From Pterobdella sp. o SKG-2022 (Eukaryota > Annelida > Clitellata > Hirudinida > Piscicolidae), in the NCBI GenBank assembly GCA_964035795.1, contig OZ038322.1, forward strand, positions 13,532,038-13,596,037: a stretch of 64,000 nucleotides of DNA. The letters run 5' to 3'. The notes beneath the pieces are model-generated. The model had not been told where the DNA came from and made no database searches. It saw only the letters and a list, made by a program, of their open reading frames with translations. How positions within the stretch are numbered: the stretch's first letter is position 1; each line of letters begins with the position of its first letter. This document shows, one piece after another, positions 1 through 11,600 of the stretch. The position numbers were made by a program, and so were the translations under genes.

Positions 1-525
1 AAACACCCGGTATTCATCTGCCTAATAAAACAATTATTTAACATTTGAAAATATAAATACGTACTTCAAATATCAATAACAATTTTTCAAGATAAAATAC
101 TTTTTCGTCATACCACGAAATGATTTTTGAAACTTACATAGAAGTGACATGGGTACCAACGTAAAATACCATAAAACTGATTGAGACATAAGCTTTTTGA
201 AACTGATTTATTTACGCAAACCTGAATCAACATAAAAACTGATAGCGGGTAGCTATAATTAAATTTTTTAGATCAAGTTCCAGAGAAGTACTAAATAAAC
301 ATCAGAGAACACTTCTAATCGAAATTAATTTAACTTATCATTCTGTCTTAAATCATAAAAATGATTTTAACTATTCATGATTATTTTTAAAAAATTTAAA
401 TAAAACATACTCCAACGATTTGAAATAGTGCCACTGCTTCTGTGTAACAATTTCATAAACACAAATAAGCATCACAAAGCAAAATCAACAAGAGATCTAA
501 GCAAATTCTCCAGCAAACGATACAC

Positions 526-3148
526 CTAACTTTCTGCAGCAACCTCAACTGCTGGCTCCACAATTATTTCTGGCACTTTTATGCTTTGTTTATTAGGCAT
601 TTTCTCTTTGTCCACTTCTATTTTGTCTGAAAATGTATTTCTAGAAAAATTATAAATAATTTGAACAAAAATTTATTGAAAATTATAAAATTTATTACTT
701 AAATGTATTTAGTTTTGTTTCTAAAGTTGAATTGTGAATAATTTTACAGGATACTTTCGTTTTTATCAGCTATAAATTGAAAATGATGTACGAATCAATA
801 AAATTCTGAAATATTGATTAACTTTGTTTACCAAACTACAGTTGCTAATTCTTCTAGAATTGAAGAACTTTACGTTACAATAATAAAAAAATGTAGTAAG
901 TCGACCATTCGATCGCGTCTAAAGTGGGGTTTTGGTTGCGCAATTGATTGGTTTCACGGGCGTTACTCCAAGAAGTTAGTATAAATAACTCAGATGAAAA
1001 ATTTTGAAAATATGACTTTTTTGTTGAATCAGTTGAAAAGTTGTTTTTTTGAATCAAGACTTACTATGAAACTTGTTATTCGTTACTAGAAATGTTTAAA
1101 TATTTCATCTGGCGCAGTAAAATGGAAACATCTAAGCGAAAATTTTACAAAAACATATTTGAAAATTTTTCGCCAACCTATCAAATAGGTTTTTGTGAGG
1201 TTTTTACTTGTGTTTCGATTCTACTGCGCCAAATGAAACACACGATAATAAAAACTGAATAGTTTCAGAAATTTTTGAAGCATACATCTTGGTGTAAAGT
1301 TTCTGAAGTTGGCACGATGATTGAAATAGGTCATGGGGTAAAAAGGATTGCTGTGAGGGTTTAAATGTAAATTCATATTTGATTCATTGAAGACACCGTA
1401 GTTGTTTCCTCGGAATCTGTTGAACTGCCTCAAAGCTTGTTGGTTAGCTACTAGCTTGAGTCCAAACGTTTGCAAGTTCAAAACCCTCTCATTTATGCGC
1501 GCACGACGGCGTCTGAAAATAAATATATTGTCCATTCAAAATTTGAGTTCTACTCGAGAAAGTAAACTATGTAAACCCATCTACCTGGCGAGATGTGCAT
1601 ATAAGGGACACGAAATGTTATCGAAGAAAGACTTATTCTTATCATAGAACTTCATTTCTTCTTTTTCTTCCAACTTATCGTCTTCTTTATTTTCCTCTTC
1701 ATCCCCGTTGTCAGTTTCTTCTTTTTTATCAATATCTTTTATTTTTTTTGCAACTGCAATTTAAATAACGTTATAAATGTGTAAAAAATGTGAACTGAAC
1801 TTTAGTTTGCAAAATATAAAATTACTTAAAGATCTTTCATTCATTTCTTTTTCAATTTGATCTTTGTTGAAAAGGGCATTGGCGGACTCAAAATCGAACT
1901 CGCTTTTCAAGTTTATGTCATCATCACACTCATACTGACTAAAGAAGTGACGTTGACTCCACCCATTCTTGTTTCTCAATTGATTTTTGTAAGTTTTCCC
2001 TTGAAAATTGACGTAATATTATAAATTAAAATTAAATAGGATAAATCCACCCTTCATATTACATCATTGAATCATGATCGTTAACAAAGTTATAATTATG
2101 AAATATACTTTTAGTTTATTTAACAATTTTTATGAAGCGTTCTTTATGTAATTACGCCACAAAAACTCCAAAATAATTGTCTAAAACCTCTTCTGTAGTA
2201 AGCATTATTGTTCATTAGTCGAGGATCTTGATCAATGAAGTCAAAAATGTTTTTGTGTCTAAGGTTAGGGATACTCGTTTGAACTCCCTGATCTGCTTTT
2301 CCATTTTTAGCAGAACCTATTGTATGAAAAATTACGTTTTATTTCATGTTTAGCGATAATTATGAACGACTTTAGATGACTTTACCATTGTAAATAGTCT
2401 TTGCATAAAGCATAGGTTTTTTTTTAAATCTTATAAAGTCGAGTTGAAAATGAATTGGTATATGCTTGTTAATTATAAATATTTGAAAGGTTACTTTGGT
2501 AGAAAGGTGGTAAGAAGTGGCTAGACTGGCAAACCTTTATGAAAATAGTTGAGATACAAAAACCTCTCAAAAGTTGTTTAAATTTTTTGTAAACGTATGT
2601 TAAGGTGAAATAGTCTAAATTTTTGTTTTATATATATTCCAGAATTTAACTAAACTTTACTAGTTACGATGAAGTAAAATTTTTCATATGAGCTTGGAAG
2701 AAACCCTCAACATTAATCATTAAAATTTATATATATATTTCAACCTTCACTACTGCAGGGTCATTTATAGGTGAGTTGTTAATTATTTTTGGTGGCTCGC
2801 AAACACGTAAGTCTTTTATATCACTTCCTCTGAAGATAATATATTCGAAAACCTCTTCTCGCGCTGGAATTGGCTGCTCTATAGGCCTGTCTTCAGTCCC
2901 GAATGAACGAACTGAATATATAAAATGTTGGATAAGTTAATTTTGATAACTATTCAAATATATTTTAATATTTTAATACAAAAAAATGTATATTTCGATA
3001 TTGTACAATGAGTTTTTTAATTATTACCTTTGGCTAAAGCGAGAGTTGATTCATTTGCGTCAATTGTATATAAAATTCCTTCATATCTTATTTCTGCTCT
3101 AGAAACGAGACTTATTTTACTACCAATGAAAGGCACGTTAAGACCCAT
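526..3148 (-). CDS. LSM14: LSM14/Scd6-family mRNP protein, copy 1
   Basis: Translational repressor and P-body scaffold of the RAP55/Scd6/LSM14 family. Exons read: 3028-3148 (start ATG at 3146-3148), 2745-2911, 2188-2316, 1826-1999, 1585-1753, 1286-1512 and 526-626 (stop 526-528). The first two exons encode the LSm14 domain ([18 protein letters not shown], later RSFGTEDRP, then [13 protein letters not shown]). Exon 1826-1999 holds the FDF motif ([11 protein letters not shown]), 1585-1753 an acidic stretch plus the FFD box ([12 protein letters not shown]), and 1286-1512 the TFG box ([10 protein letters not shown]). The usual C-terminal RGG repeats are absent. Phases agree for all joins except between 2745 and 2316, where phase 0 must become phase 1, so at least one exon is missing there. 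The LSm exons (121 and 167 nt) have exactly the sizes seen in copy 2. Family assignment is very firm; the middle of the model is not. Confidence 0.9.
895..965. repeat. Short dispersed repeat in LSM14 intron
   Basis: GTCGACCATTCGATCGCG followed by TGGGGTTTTGGTTGCGCAAT. Similar text occurs near 24640-24705 (GAGCCGACCATTGGGTCACC, then ACTGGGTTTTG) and near 54617-54655 (AAGTCACCCCTATCTCAGG, TTTCGGTTGCGTAATT). Looks like one small repeat family; class unknown. Confidence 0.4.
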
Positions 3149-6100
3149 GACTACCAAAAACTTCGAAAGATAATTTAGCGGCAGTGTTCTTACAAAGATC
3201 CTAAGTAAGCCATTAATATTAAGAATTAATTTTTCCAATATTATGTAACAAACTAAAAGTTTTTATTTTAAAAATTTCATACATATTTTATATAATTTTG
3301 ATTCCAAAAATTAAAAAAAATCGATTTTTCAAGTAAACTTTTTTTAAAAATTTTTTATTGAGGTCTAAAAATAATTGATTTAATTTACCAAGACATATTT
3401 CGAATTGAATTAGCTCAAATTAACAACTAAACCTAATTCAACTAAAGTTAACTTAGTTCAACTTTACTCAGCTTTGTTTTGGGCTAACTTATTAAAACAA
3501 CTTTAGTTACTCAACTTATTTTAATTCAACTCATTTTCTGAATCTATTAAACATCTTTCTCGTGAATTCTTTTAACCTGTGACTCATTTTTCAGTTTTCC
3601 AGTATTCATCCCATCTCATATTCACTCTCCATTTCTTTTGATCTTTCGATGAATCAACAAAAAAAAACACTAATCCGAAAGCAAAAAATCATCACTCACT
3701 AATCATTTTTTTTATACTTTCTTTCAAATTATATAATTCAAGTTTTCCTATTTTTATTCTATCTGAATAATATCTTATCGTTATTTTTTTTAACGTCGTA
3801 TTCTGTGTTCAACACTCATTTTCATCATCAAAATTACTTTCATGTGGTCAAACACGCATTTTAGAAAAAATCTTGAAAAACGTTTGCCTGGCTTTTGAAT
3901 AATTAGTTTATTATATTAATTTTAGTTACACACGTTCAAAATATTAATGAAATTATCAAATCGATATAAATCAAGAAATCCAGCTCACTTCAATACATTT
4001 CGAAACGACTATGAAAATAATTATATGATAAAATGAAAAAACAAAAAATATTAATTTAAAACCAAAATGAACAAGATTTTACAAAAATTTTATCAATGTT
4101 TTAGGATTTGAATTTATAAATATATACTAGGAGCCATGAACCTTGAAACGTTTAGCTTTTCGACTCAAAACATCCTCATCTAAAACAGATGAATCTTATG
4201 GAAGAAATTCCACAATTATCTAAGTTTTCATACAAGAGATATTAATTAGTATCTACAAAGAAAAAAATTGATAATTCATTAATGAACATTTTTTAAAATA
4301 GAATACTATAGGATGGAGAAAAATCCATTATATTTATATATATAGGTACTCATTATTTCTTCAAAAACAACAAAATTTATTTATGAAAGTAGTTAAAGCC
4401 TTTTAACTAATCAGGTATTTAATATCAAAATTTCGCCTTGAAAAAGCTTAATACAGCTTAATGCAGTTTTAGAATACACTTTTGATGTTGTTGGGAATGA
4501 AATTTCAAATGTTTATCAATAGCAAAAAGCTTTATGGTCTACATTACAAGTACATGGTAAAACATGTGGTATATTATCAAATATATTTTCTACACCTACT
4601 AAAGTTTTCTGATGAGGTTTTACTTTTCAAAATAAATTTTATTCAAAAAATTTTCATTTTTGACAAAAAAGACTAAAAAGTATTGAAAAAAAGATACATA
4701 CGAAAAAGTTACATCATCAAAGATCATTATCAGTATTTGTGTGGTTATTTTATATCATAACGTATTTCTAAGCATAAGTGCTAACAGTTTTTGAAACATA
4801 TTTTGATAAAAAAGAAATTATATATTTTTTGACAACCTGAAGGATTAGTCTTTTGAAGCAACAAACATGTAAAAACTAATAAAATTAATTCTAAATAACC
4901 AATGAATTCAGTCAAATGTTATTCTCATTTATTCTTGATAAGAGATACGATACTTTTCACTAAATGAACTTGACAATCAAGTTGATCATTAGTGGGAGTC
5001 AATAAACATTTAAATAACATAAGAAACTAATACTGCATGTGTTTTAACTTGTTCATGTTTTTGCTAAATAATTGATTTTTTAAAAATTAATTTATATTAA
5101 TTTTTTATTTTAATTAATCAATAATATTATTTTTTAGTATTTTTTACTAGTTAATTAATTAATTTTTTAATATTAAAATTTTAATGAATTTGCTTATAAT
5201 ATTCAAATTAAGAATGTTGAAATAAAATTTCGAAGAATTCAAAATTTATTTTTATCATACAGCAATGCTTCTATTTATAATAATAATAATAATTGTTATT
5301 ATTTTTCATTTAATGTCTTTTGTCTCATAGCATGAGGTTAGTCAGAGCGCAGATCTTTATCTTCTAGAGGTTTCTAAAATGACTGCTTTTCTTAGGTTTG
5401 CAGCTTTCAAATCGAGTTCAACCAGTTGGATTCATGTACGTTTTGGTCTCTCGACACGTTTCATTCCAGAAATCTGAACCTCACGGACTGTTTTAGACCA
5501 TTGGGAGTCGCTATTTCACTTAAATATCCAATACTAAAATATACTTTATAAAATTATTGAAAAACCATTTCAATTATTTTTCATAAATTAAAGGAAAATT
5601 TTGATTATAACTTCTAAAGTGAAATTAATGAAATGCAAAAGTCGATAGGTGTTCATTCATATGCTGAATAAACTGAATTTTCGAATGACATAAAAGAGGT
5701 GTTAGGTCTATTAGTTTTTTGGTATAATCCGAAATCGTATAACTAGACTTTGTGTGCTTAATTGTACAAGAGATTTATATATATTTTAATAAGGGTAAAA
5801 ATAAGTGTATCTTTTCTATTTAGGACGCTTCAAATTTGAAGAAACTCCAAATTTATTAGGTATTTTATAGTTTTTATATTTCATGGTAATTATTAAGTAC
5901 TTGGTAATGTAACTTATTGTAATGTAACATGAACTTCGCCTGGTTCTGCAAATGAACCATGGTGTTTTTAATAATTGTTATATAATCAACAAAGAAGCCT
6001 ACAATTTAGATTATATTTTAATGAACCAAAATGAAACATGCCTTTATATTCTTCACAAAAAATTTAGTGAGTGAGCTTCAAAGCAGAAGAATGCTCCATC

Positions 6101-6561
6101 TGTTGGCGCATACAGCTTAGCAGGTCAAGCATTAGGCTAATTTTTGAAAATTATCAGAGTTCAATTCCTTGTTGGATTAAAAATTGGCACCTGCTTCGCA
6201 GTGTTTTCTTTACATAAAATTTGTAGCGAGCGCTTTGGACTTTAATAAAAAGCGTTATATAAAAATCACTTACACTACAAGAACTGCCAAAAGCCTTGAG
6301 ATGTAAGGCAGGTATCAAACAGAAATTTTTCGTTTGTGGTGTGAGAGTAAATACAACCGATCGAAATAGTTGACTTTTTATTCAAATGCAAAACAATTTT
6401 CAAATTAAATGTACATAAGAAACTAACTGTGCAAAATCTTCCTAGAAACATGATTTACGAAATGATTTCAAGCTGTGTGAACTAGTTGAAAAACACCTAC
6501 AAACACAATAGATGAACTTCTAAGAAAAAAAATACAAATATAGTTGTGCTTCAAATGAGTT
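3149..6561. other. Intergenic region between the two LSM14 copies
   Basis: About 3.4 kb, AT-rich, no convincing coding exon. It must hold the promoter of copy 1 (upstream of 3148) and the 3' region of copy 2. It contains a short TAA run near 5279-5295, a more GC-balanced block at about 5335-5520 that I cannot assign, and a SINE-like element near 6.1 kb. The 64-codon ORF at 4482-4676 shows no splice, codon or family support. Confidence 0.6.
6100..6268 (+). repeat. tRNA-derived SINE with L2-type 3' tail (candidate)
   Basis: A Pol III A-box-like stretch (CAGCTTAGCAGGT, about 6113-6125) is followed about 40 nt later by a B-box-like GAGTTCAATTCC (about 6157-6168). This is the spacing of a tRNA-related promoter. 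The 3' end (GCGAGCGCTTTGG then AAAAAGCGTTATATAAAA, to about 6265) resembles the AGCGCT...GCGCTATATAA tail of SINEs mobilised by L2-clade LINEs. The LINE at 61.9-63.7 kb has a similar tail (GAGCGCC...GCGCTATAAAAAGC). I did not verify target-site duplications. It is not a functional tRNA: the arms do not fold cleanly. Confidence 0.55.
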
Positions 6562-8374
6562 TTAATCCTGCGTTGACACTTCAGAAACTTCCTTTTTTAC
6601 TTCTTCTAGCACTTCAGTTGATTCTTTTTCTGGATGAATAATCTCGTCTGCTTTTTTCGTACCTAAATCAAAAGTTACAAATAAAAAACTTTCTGTAGTG
6701 ATTTAGCAAATAAAATTTAGAACTAAATAAAAAAACGTACTACCAGTGGAAGAGCTAGAAAGGTTGGAGGAAGGAACAAACTTTTTCAGGTAAAAAGACC
6801 GGCCGTAACCATTCAATTTAGAATTGAGTTGAAAACGTTTGAAGACTCCGTAGTTGTTTCCTCGGAATCTGTTGAACTGCCTCAAAGCTTGTTGGTTAGC
6901 TACCAGCTTGAGTCCAAACGTTTCCAAGTTCAAAACCCTCTCGTTTATGCGCGCACGAGGGCGTCTGAAAAAAAGTGCATTAAAATCAAAAAACTTGCCA
7001 TACCGTTGCTAAAAAAAAGCGTACTTAAAGCTCATTGAATCGAAAAAAGCCAAACTTATCAACCCTACCGTACCTGGAGAGATGTGCATATAAGGGACAC
7101 GAAATGTTATCGAAGAAAGACTTGTTCTTATCATAAAATTTCATTTCTTTTTTTTCTGGTTCTTTTTTTTCCCCTATAAAGTGATTTATATGAAAATGCA
7201 TTTCAAAGGATTTAAAACCTACATTTTTCGTTTGTGAATACTACAAATCAATCCATAATAACAAATTAAATTTTTCAGCAACATATAGCACGTATCGAAA
7301 AAATACTCAGGATTACGATGTAAAAGTACATTCAAAACATTACAAGGTTTTTTTAAAAAGCTGTCCAACCTAGGGACAAAGCTTTAATATCAACTAGAAG
7401 TTTCTCTTTATCAAAAAGCGCATTAGCCGATTCAAAATCAAATTCCTTTCTCAAGTCAACTCCATCATCGCTATTATAGGGCAAAAAATGACGCTGGTTT
7501 GACCTTTTATTATTTCTGGATGAGTTTAAACCGGGAATTTCTTGGTGTATGAATATAATATAATAATTTCATTTCTAATAGAAAAATGTTTTTTATTACC
7601 TTTACTGGGAACCTTTTTCTTGTTATTTCTCCACAAACGATTATGAAACCCTTGAATTTTTCCTTGTGAAGTTTTTATCTTTATTATTTCCTGATCTGGT
7701 GTTTTGATGTTCATTATAATATCTAGATTGCTCGTGAAATTTCATTTTTATTTTACCATTAGACTTTATATTTATATTCTTCTCATTTTTCTTTACCATA
7801 TCTATATGAATTTAAATATTATAAATGACCTTTCTGACAAAATTTTTAAAAGTATAATACTTGGATAGGATTTTGGATGTTGGCTACTAACACGACAACA
7901 CTAAAATTTTGAATTTATATCTTAAATTTAATTTTACGACAAACTAATTTAGTAGACTTGCCGAAACAAAAGACCTTCATACCTTCACAATAGCGGGATC
8001 ACCGATAAAAGGAATACTTTTAATTTTTGAATTTTTTGACAAATAGAAGTCTTTAATATCCTTTCCCCTAAAAACAATATAATCAAAGACATCATTTATC
8101 AATGGAACAGGTTCATGGGTTGGTCTGGCTTCAGTTCCAAAACAGGTAACTGAAAGTTCAATTCAAAATTTAGAATAAAAATTTTGTATAAAAGTTAAAT
8201 TCATGTAAAATACTCTTTTGGTAATGAATTTATTGGAGAAAATGATAAAATACCTTTGGATAATGTAATAGTAGATTTTTGCGAGTCACTAGCTACCAAA
8301 AAACCTTCGTATCTTAATTCTGCGTTAGAAATAATACTTATTCTATTGCCATAAGATAGAAAGACGGAACACAT
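6562..8374 (-). CDS. LSM14: LSM14/Scd6-family mRNP protein, copy 2 (tandem paralogue)
   Basis: Second LSM14 gene, same strand, about 3.4 kb upstream of copy 1. Exons: 8254-8374 (ATG at 8372-8374), 7983-8149, 7600-7695, 7370-7540, 7074-7173, 6744-6964, 6562-6662 (stop 6562-6564). The LSm domain is recognisable but diverged (YGNRISIISNAELRYEG; VFDYIVFRGKDIKDF). The FDF motif lies in 7370-7540, the FFD box in 7074-7173 and the TFG box in 6744-6964 (ERVLNLETFG). The C terminus is Glu/Lys-rich (ends EVSTQD) and lacks RGG repeats. As in copy 1, one small exon between 7983 and 7695 is missing for phase reasons. The FFD and TFG exons are nearly identical at the DNA level to copy 1 while the rest has diverged widely, which suggests gene conversion. 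Confidence 0.88.
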
Positions 8375-8679
8375 GATTGAAAAATGGAATATTAAGGAAT
8401 TGAGGATTAAGGAATATTAGTTTGAAGTATCTTTTAAAAGATTATGAATATTTTTTCTAGATAATTTTTACAACAAATGAAAATTGATTTTATATTCAAA
8501 AAATAAATTAAAAAATGCAAGATTCTTTTTTTAAAAGTAAAGTGCTGGTACTCAAATTTTGCCGAAATCTTTTCAAAAATTGTGATTTATGAGAGAAGTA
8601 TAAAGTTTATAATTCATTATTTTGGTTTCTATCCTCGAAAATATATTATTTATTAAACAAAAAATTAGATCTAATTGAA

Positions 8680-11600
8680 ATGTCTCGGTCTGTAAATTCT
8701 GAACTCCTATTTATAGATACCTTCTCTCATACTAACGCAGAAGTAAAACTTTATGTTTAATCAAACTCATGTTAAAAATTTTTTTCATTCTAAGGTTGTA
8801 ATATTTCATATTCTAAATAAATTTAAGAATCATTTTAATTTAGGATGTCAATTTGGATTTGGTACAGTTCTCCAAAGTAGTAACTGTGGATGAAGTGAGA
8901 ATAGTTCCTAATGGATCAAAAGTGACAATTCCTAACAGCAGTATTGGAACAATCAATGGGTTTGTTCAGATGTAAACAATTTCTGTTGAATTTAAAAATT
9001 TATATCATATTCTGCAGAGCAACATCACCTCTAACTTTCACCTTAGAGCTATACATAAATAATAAAGCTTCAAATGATTGTACATTTCAGAGGATTGGAT
9101 TGTGAGATTTTGTTTTTTCTCAAATTAGTTCTTTTAAATAATTTTGAATAAACTCATTTGAAGAATTGATTTCAAAGAAAATGCAGAAGCATGCATCAAA
9201 ATTGAAAACAATGTTAGTTTTCTAATATAATTATTTAGCCATAATTGATAATTGCCTCATTTACAAAAAATTGAAATCACAGAATTATTTAAATCAAAAT
9301 TTACTTTGATTTTAATTTATTAAATAATTTAACTCAATAAGATAAACTTTAAAAATTCAAACATTATTTACAGGCACCAACAGATGTGTTGATAATCAAA
9401 GGGTGGTACCAAAACGTTACATTAGCAGTGTATGGCTGTGTTAGCCATTCGGATACAGTGCATTTATACAACTTCCAAGATTCATGTCTTGATGGTTGGT
9501 CGCTAAATGTCTTTTTATGTATTTATCATCATTATCATCAAGTTTTTTCATGAGAAATTTTTGAAATATTATTAACTATTTTATAAATGATAAAATGATT
9601 TTCATTCAAATTTATTTGCATATAGTTTTTCAAGTCATGAAAAATTTTTTAAATTGTTTTTTCAAGAAAATCATCTATAATTTTTGATAAGTAAAACCTC
9701 ATAATAATTAGCAAAATATTGAGATAGAATAGGATAGTTTTATAAAATGTCTATATTAAAGAACAAAACGCCTTCGAAAAATCATTTGAATTAATTAAAA
9801 ACAAATTATTATTTTGGTTTCATTTTAATTTTTCACATAATATTCATTTTTATACTTTCAACACAAAATGTTGATCTTAAGTGGATAACAGACCAACTTT
9901 GATTACACAGTGCCGATCAAAAACAAAGTGAAGGAGTACTCTGTGAATGAAGACAACTCACAAGTTTTACATTCTTCTATTATAAACTCAAGTAGCAGTC
10001 AAGAACTGGTTAATAAATATCCTGGAAGCCAGAAGAATAACTTCCTAGGTGTGTTGTCAAGCTATTGAACTTACTCTTTGTTTTACTGGCTAATGATAAT
10101 TAATTGCGTTTAACTACTTGTTTTTTAAAAATTCAAATGTATATTATTCTCATTAAAATTTTCAAAAGATTTTAAAATTTTACTCTAAACAAAATTCATG
10201 CCACACAAAAAAGATTAATAAAGATTAGTATCCTATGCTTAGATACATGCACAAAATATAAAAATGCCATCATCAGCAGCTCAACAAGAAGCCCTAGACA
10301 GCAATCCCAAATCAATACCTTTGGAGCATGTGGGGCTGACCAAAGATCCCAGAGAAATCAATGCAGAGAAGACATGTGGAGATGCTGATGGAGGTATGAG
10401 GGTTGTTTAAATTGATAGCTAGAAGGGTAGATAGATGGATAGATTGTTACAAGGATGAGTAAATAGATACCTGAAAAGATAAAAGGGTGGAAAGATGAAT
10501 AGACAGCTAGATAATATTCATAATTTGGAGTATTTAAAATTTCATTTCGTTTAGTAATTCTTACTCTTTGTAAAAAAAATTAGAACTGACTGACAAATAT
10601 ATATGGATCAAAATTTTACTTTAGCGGTTTTATAGGAGCTATTAAAAAATATTTATATCAAAAAAGTATTGAAAAAAAAGTTCAAACTTTTAGTGTGATG
10701 ATTCCTTATCTAATTTAAACGTTAATCGTTATATTGAAATGGTGAATCAGGAGAGATAGAAGATGATGAACGAAAAGAGTCATTTCAGAACCTCTATTTT
10801 GACGATGAAAACGATATGGGTATGCTCAGCTTTTCTCTTTATAAACATTTTAACCCTTAAAACAACAGCATTTATGAATGAAAGAAATTTCGTTTAAAAT
10901 TGCTTGATAAATAGATACCAAGGTTTTAAAGATACCAAATCTGTTGGTTATGTTCTATTTGGGAAAGGTTTATATATTCAACAGCAGAAGCTGAGCCAGC
11001 AGATGAGTTGACTGACATATATGGGACTCTTTCTGATGGAGAAATACCAGTCTGTTTTTGCATTCCAATTTGCTTACATAAAATACAATTGCAATAATTT
11101 TTGTTATCAATAAATTCATTCTTTATTAATATTAATAATTATTTGTTATTGATATTATTATAATACTAACAGGTATACTAACCCTTAAAAATTTTTTAAA
11201 TAGTATGTTAGAGGAATTATGGTATATGATAGCTTAAAAAATGCACATAAGGAAAATGACTTGGACATGACGCAAGTGGTGCCAGAAGATGGCAATCTTC
11301 CATTCAACTCTCTTATGCCTTCTGAATCCGTCAGTTATGACTCATTCTTTACAGAGCATTCATCGTTTGTAGTGGATTATAAGTTGAAATATTCTGTATA
11401 ATTACTTCATAGTTTTGACTGTGGGTAATGTGATATAGGCCTGATTTCATAGGTTTATTTTTAAAAAACGTCTATACACGTCGGAATAGTCTTTATACTG
11501 ATATATCTATCTATCTATCTATCTATCTCCGTTCATCAACCCATTTATACTTATACCACCAACGCACAGGGTGAAATAGGAGAAGATTGGGATGACGAAG

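Noticed and set aside
4482..4676. 64-codon ORF between the LSM14 copies
   Set aside because: AT-rich composition, no family resemblance, no splice context.
6100..6200. Functional tRNA gene
   Set aside because: A- and B-box-like motifs are present but the cloverleaf arms do not pair and a LINE-type tail follows, so a SINE is more likely.
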